Shown here piece by piece: positions 61,730 through 64,000 of a DNA stretch of 64,000 bases. Every line of letters begins with the position of its first letter. Position 1 is the stretch's first letter. The stretch covers positions 124,001 through 188,000 of the forward strand of contig CAVRUR010000011.1 in NCBI GenBank assembly GCA_963724365.1, read 5' to 3'. The notes under the pieces were generated by a model. That model did no database searches. It worked only from the letters and a program-made list of their open reading frames with translations, and was not told the DNA's origin. Both the position numbers and the translations under genes were made by a program. This DNA is from JALORV01 sp963724365. GTDB taxonomy: Bacteria; Pseudomonadota; Gammaproteobacteria; Burkholderiales; Burkholderiaceae_F.

Positions 61730-63265
61730 ATGTCGATCGCCATCGTTCGTACCCGCGGCCTGTCCGGCATGTATGCGCCGCAGGTGACGGTCGAGGTCCA
61801 TCTGGCGAACGGCCTGCCGTCCTTCACCCTGGTGGGTCTGCCCGACACCGAGGTACGGGAAGCACGCGAGCGCGTGCGTGCGGCATTGCTGACCAGCCGC
61901 TTCGACTTCCCGGCCCGGCGCATCACCGTCAATCTCGCACCAGCCGACCTGCCGAAGGAGTCGGGACGCTTCGACTTGCCGATTGCGCTCGGCATCCTGG
62001 CGGCGACCGGCCAGATTCCGACGCGCACACTCGACCAGTACGAATTTGCTGGCGAGTTGTCGCTGACGGGTGAACTGCGGCCGGTGCGTGGCACGCTGGC
62101 CATGGCGTACGCGGTCGCAAAGTCCGAGCACACGGTCGGCCCCCGGCGCGGCTTCGTGGTCCCGTTCGAAAGCGCCGACGAGGCCGCGCTGGTCGGCGGC
62201 ATCCCGATCTTTCCGGCGCGCGCGCTGCTGCAGGTGGTCGAGCACCTGCGCGCCGACGCCGGCGATGCCTCGGCCCGCGCGATTGCCGAACACCAGGCGA
62301 TGGTGCGCCTGACACCGCCGATCTACCCGGATCTGTTCGACGTCAAGGGCCAGCTCGCCGCCAAGCGCGCGCTCGAGATCGCCGCCACCGGCGGCCACAG
62401 CGTGTTACTGGTGGGACCGCCGGGGACCGGCAAGACCATGCTGGCGCAGCGCTTCGCCGGCATCCTGCCGCCGATGACGACCGACGAGGCGCTGGAGTCC
62501 GCGGCGGTACTCAGTCTGGTCGGGCAGTTCGCACCACAGCGCTGGGCGACGCGCATCTTCCGTTCGCCGCACCATACGGCGAGCGCCGTTGCGCTCACCG
62601 GCGGAGGCTCGCCGCCGATGCCCGGCGAAATTTCGCTTGCGCACCATGGCGTGCTGTTTCTAGACGAGTTGCCGGAGTTCGAGCGGCGCGTCCTTGAAAC
62701 GCTTCGTCAACCGTTCGAGTCCGGCACGATCACCGTGTCACGGGCAGCGCGCCAGGTCGACTTTCCTTCACGCTTCCAGCTGATCGGTGCGATGAATCCA
62801 TGCCCCTGCGGCTACTACGGACACGCCAGCATTGCCTGCCGCTGCACGCCCGACATGGTGGCGCGCTATCAGGACCGAATCTCCGGTCCGCTGCTCGACC
62901 GCATCGACATGCGCGTCGAAGTGAGTTCGGTGCCGGAAGAGGTCATGACCTCGTTGCCCGATGGCGAACCGACACGCTTTGTTGCCGAGCGTGTGCGCAA
63001 GGGCTACGACCGCGCGATCGCGCGCCAGGGCAAGGTCAACGATCACCTGCAGGGCGCCGAACTGGAAGAAGTGTGTGCGTTCGACGAGCCGGTGCAGAAG
63101 CTGCTGCACGCCGCCAGCGTGCGCCTGGGCTGGTCGGCGCGCGCCTACCATCGCGTGCTGAAGGTTGCCCGCACGATCGCCGACCTCGCCGACGCCGAAG
63201 GACTGGAACCGCAGCACGTTGCGGAGGCGATCCAGTACCGCCGGGCGCTGCGCGACAGCGGCTGA
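61730..63265 (+). CDS. comM: ComM/YifB AAA+ ATPase (Mg-chelatase-like)
   Basis: 511-residue protein. N-terminal Lon-like S5 domain (VRTRGLSGMYAPQVTVEVHLANGLPSFTLVGLPD, VNLAPADLPKESGRFDLPIALGIL in pieces), then an AAA+ core with Walker A GPPGTGKT (Lys235), Walker B LFLDELPEF, and a C-terminal domain with NPCPCGYYGH and DRIDMRVEVSSVP. ComM is a branch-migration helicase that integrates incoming DNA during natural transformation. The ATG at 61730 (MSIAIVRTRGL) is the family start; the frame is open upstream without conservation. A possible TAGAAT -10 sits at 61702-61707. Confidence 0.95.
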   Translation: MSIAIVRTRGLSGMYAPQVTVEVHLANGLPSFTLVGLPDTEVREARERVRAALLTSRFDFPARRITVNLAPADLPKESGRFDLPIALGILAATGQIPTRTLDQYEFAGELSLTGELRPVRGTLAMAYAVAKSEHTVGPRRGFVVPFESADEAALVGGIPIFPARALLQVVEHLRADAGDASARAIAEHQAMVRLTPPIYPDLFDVKGQLAAKRALEIAATGGHSVLLVGPPGTGKTMLAQRFAGILPPMTTDEALESAAVLSLVGQFAPQRWATRIFRSPHHTASAVALTGGGSPPMPGEISLAHHGVLFLDELPEFERRVLETLRQPFESGTITVSRAARQVDFPSRFQLIGAMNPCPCGYYGHASIACRCTPDMVARYQDRISGPLLDRIDMRVEVSSVPEEVMTSLPDGEPTRFVAERVRKGYDRAIARQGKVNDHLQGAELEEVCAFDEPVQKLLHAASVRLGWSARAYHRVLKVARTIADLADAEGLEPQHVAEAIQYRRALRDSG

Positions 63266-63294
63266 CCGGACGCCGCCGGGCGCGCCACCGGCAA

Positions 63295-63999
63295 CTAAGG
63301 CCGCCCCAGGAACAGGTACACCGCCCGGTTGTCGCGGTCCGAATAGCCGAAGCCGACGTACAGCGGCCCGATCGGGGAGTCGACACCGAAGAAGAGCGAG
63401 CCGGCAAAGATGCTGGTCCTCTGGTCGGCCGGCTGGCTCGGCGAGAATTGGACCAGCGGCTTCACCTGGGCCGCTTCCAGCGAACCGCCCAGGTACATGC
63501 CCTCGAAGAACGTGAAGTCGGCGAGCTTGGTTCGATAGACGAGCCGTCCGAAGGCAAACTCGTCGGTCTTGATCTGCTGGCGCTGCAGACCCGAAAGGTT
63601 GAGGAATCCACCGAGATTGAACACATCGTAGATGGGTATCTCGCTACCGCCGATACTGCCGCCACCGGCAATCAGTCCTTCGATGGTATGGCGCCCGAAG
63701 GTCACCGCACCGCTGAATCGGGCCTCCCACTTGTTGTACGTGTCGTCCGCGCCGAGCGTGGAAGTCGATGAATAGAGCCGTGCCGTTGCGAGATAGCCGT
63801 CGTGCGGGAAGTTCAGGCTGTCGAGCCGGTCGAAGCGTGCGCTGGCCTGCACTGCGCCGATGTCGGTGCTCAGCTTCGTGGGATAGATAGGCAAGCCGCT
63901 CTGCAGCTCGAAGGTCTTGCGGCCGGCCAGTGCACCGACACGCACCTCCCCGTATTCGATGATGTTGGCGCCGAGGTCGAGTTGTGCGGTCCAGGTCGT
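63295..63999 (-). CDS. Outer-membrane beta-barrel C-terminus (patatin-like phospholipase/Omp85 type), partial
   Basis: The frame is open to the right window edge, so only the C-terminal ~234 residues are visible. They form alternating amphipathic strands with SARFDRLDSLNFPHDGYLATARLYSSTS in pieces, FNLGGFLNLSGLQRQQI and a terminal SLFFGVDSPIGPLYVGFGYSD..NRAVYLFLGRP. This pattern is the bacterial surface antigen (D15/Omp85) barrel found at the C-terminus of PlpD/RssA-type patatin phospholipases. The upstream patatin and POTRA part would lie beyond the window, so a TamA or BamA-like protein cannot be excluded. Confidence 0.75.
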   Translation of the reverse strand, partial: TTWTAQLDLGANIIEYGEVRVGALAGRKTFELQSGLPIYPTKLSTDIGAVQASARFDRLDSLNFPHDGYLATARLYSSTSTLGADDTYNKWEARFSGAVTFGRHTIEGLIAGGGSIGGSEIPIYDVFNLGGFLNLSGLQRQQIKTDEFAFGRLVYRTKLADFTFFEGMYLGGSLEAAQVKPLVQFSPSQPADQRTSIFAGSLFFGVDSPIGPLYVGFGYSDRDNRAVYLFLGRP

Positions 64000-64000
64000 A

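Overview
The window is a 64 kb, GC-rich, tightly packed chromosomal segment from a betaproteobacterium, most likely Burkholderiales-like. The evidence is the set of linkages: mreBCD divergent from gatCAB, mrdA-rodA-rlpA, metX-metW, gshA-gshB-EIIA-HPr-EI, porin-glnK-amtB beside ubiK and comM, and rsmI/lpoA/yraN/dolP. No rRNA, tRNA, IS element, phage gene or CRISPR array was recognised. Genus-level assignment is not possible from the sequence alone.

Layout. 1-8207: the 3' nine-tenths of a giant cyclic beta-1,2-glucan synthase (NdvB/ChvB type), cut by the window edge. 8240-11558: eukaryote-type class I fructose-bisphosphate aldolase, divergent from a PPi-type phosphofructokinase broken by five +1 frameshifts, then two tiny membrane proteins. 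11650-14431: an M48 metalloprotease/LemA pair. 14606-17775: dolP, yraN, a frameshifted lpoA-like gene and rsmI. 17805-21951: rlpA, rodA and mrdA, translationally coupled. 22276-30298: a plus-strand accessory island with ygbA, a caspase-like protease, a 1915-residue hydrolase/CHAT-protease giant and a lipoprotein; it separates mrdA-rodA from mreBCD. 30496-33167: mreD, mreC, mreB. 33370-37748: gatC, gatA, a TPR gene, gatB. 37642-51900: mixed cargo (repeat lipoprotein, S9 peptidase, pyrE, exoA, a TAXI receptor, ampG, cupin, metW, metX behind a SAM-II-like riboswitch, a SYLF protein). 51969-56942: ptsI, ptsH, EIIA, gshB (frameshifted), gshA. 57242-63999: amtB, glnK and a TorF-like porin behind a sigma-54 promoter, ubiK, a membrane-anchored degenerate nuclease-like protein, comM, and the C-terminal part of an outer-membrane barrel protein.

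How the genes work together. Much of the window serves the cell envelope: elongasome (MreBCD, PBP2, RodA), septal/peptidoglycan factors (RlpA, LpoA, AmpG), outer-membrane maintenance (DolP) and periplasmic glucans (NdvB). Nitrogen supply (porin-GlnK-AmtB) looks NtrC/sigma-54 controlled, and methionine synthesis looks controlled by S-adenosylmethionine.

The most unusual locus is the two-gene unit at 22995-29609. It pairs a caspase-like protease with a protein that carries an apparently intact alpha/beta-hydrolase, a second LCAT-like hydrolase lacking its nucleophile serine, an unassigned central domain, a CHAT protease, a helical repeat region and a very basic tail. It has the look of a protease-cascade conflict or cell-death system. 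Also noteworthy are intergenic hairpin clusters at 30311-30477, 32003-32118 and 54530-54591, two of which share a hairpin with a compensatory base-pair change. Several genes carry frameshifts (9459-10747, 15719-16865, 37642-39684, 54630-55588). Whether these are real decay or consensus errors cannot be told from sequence alone.
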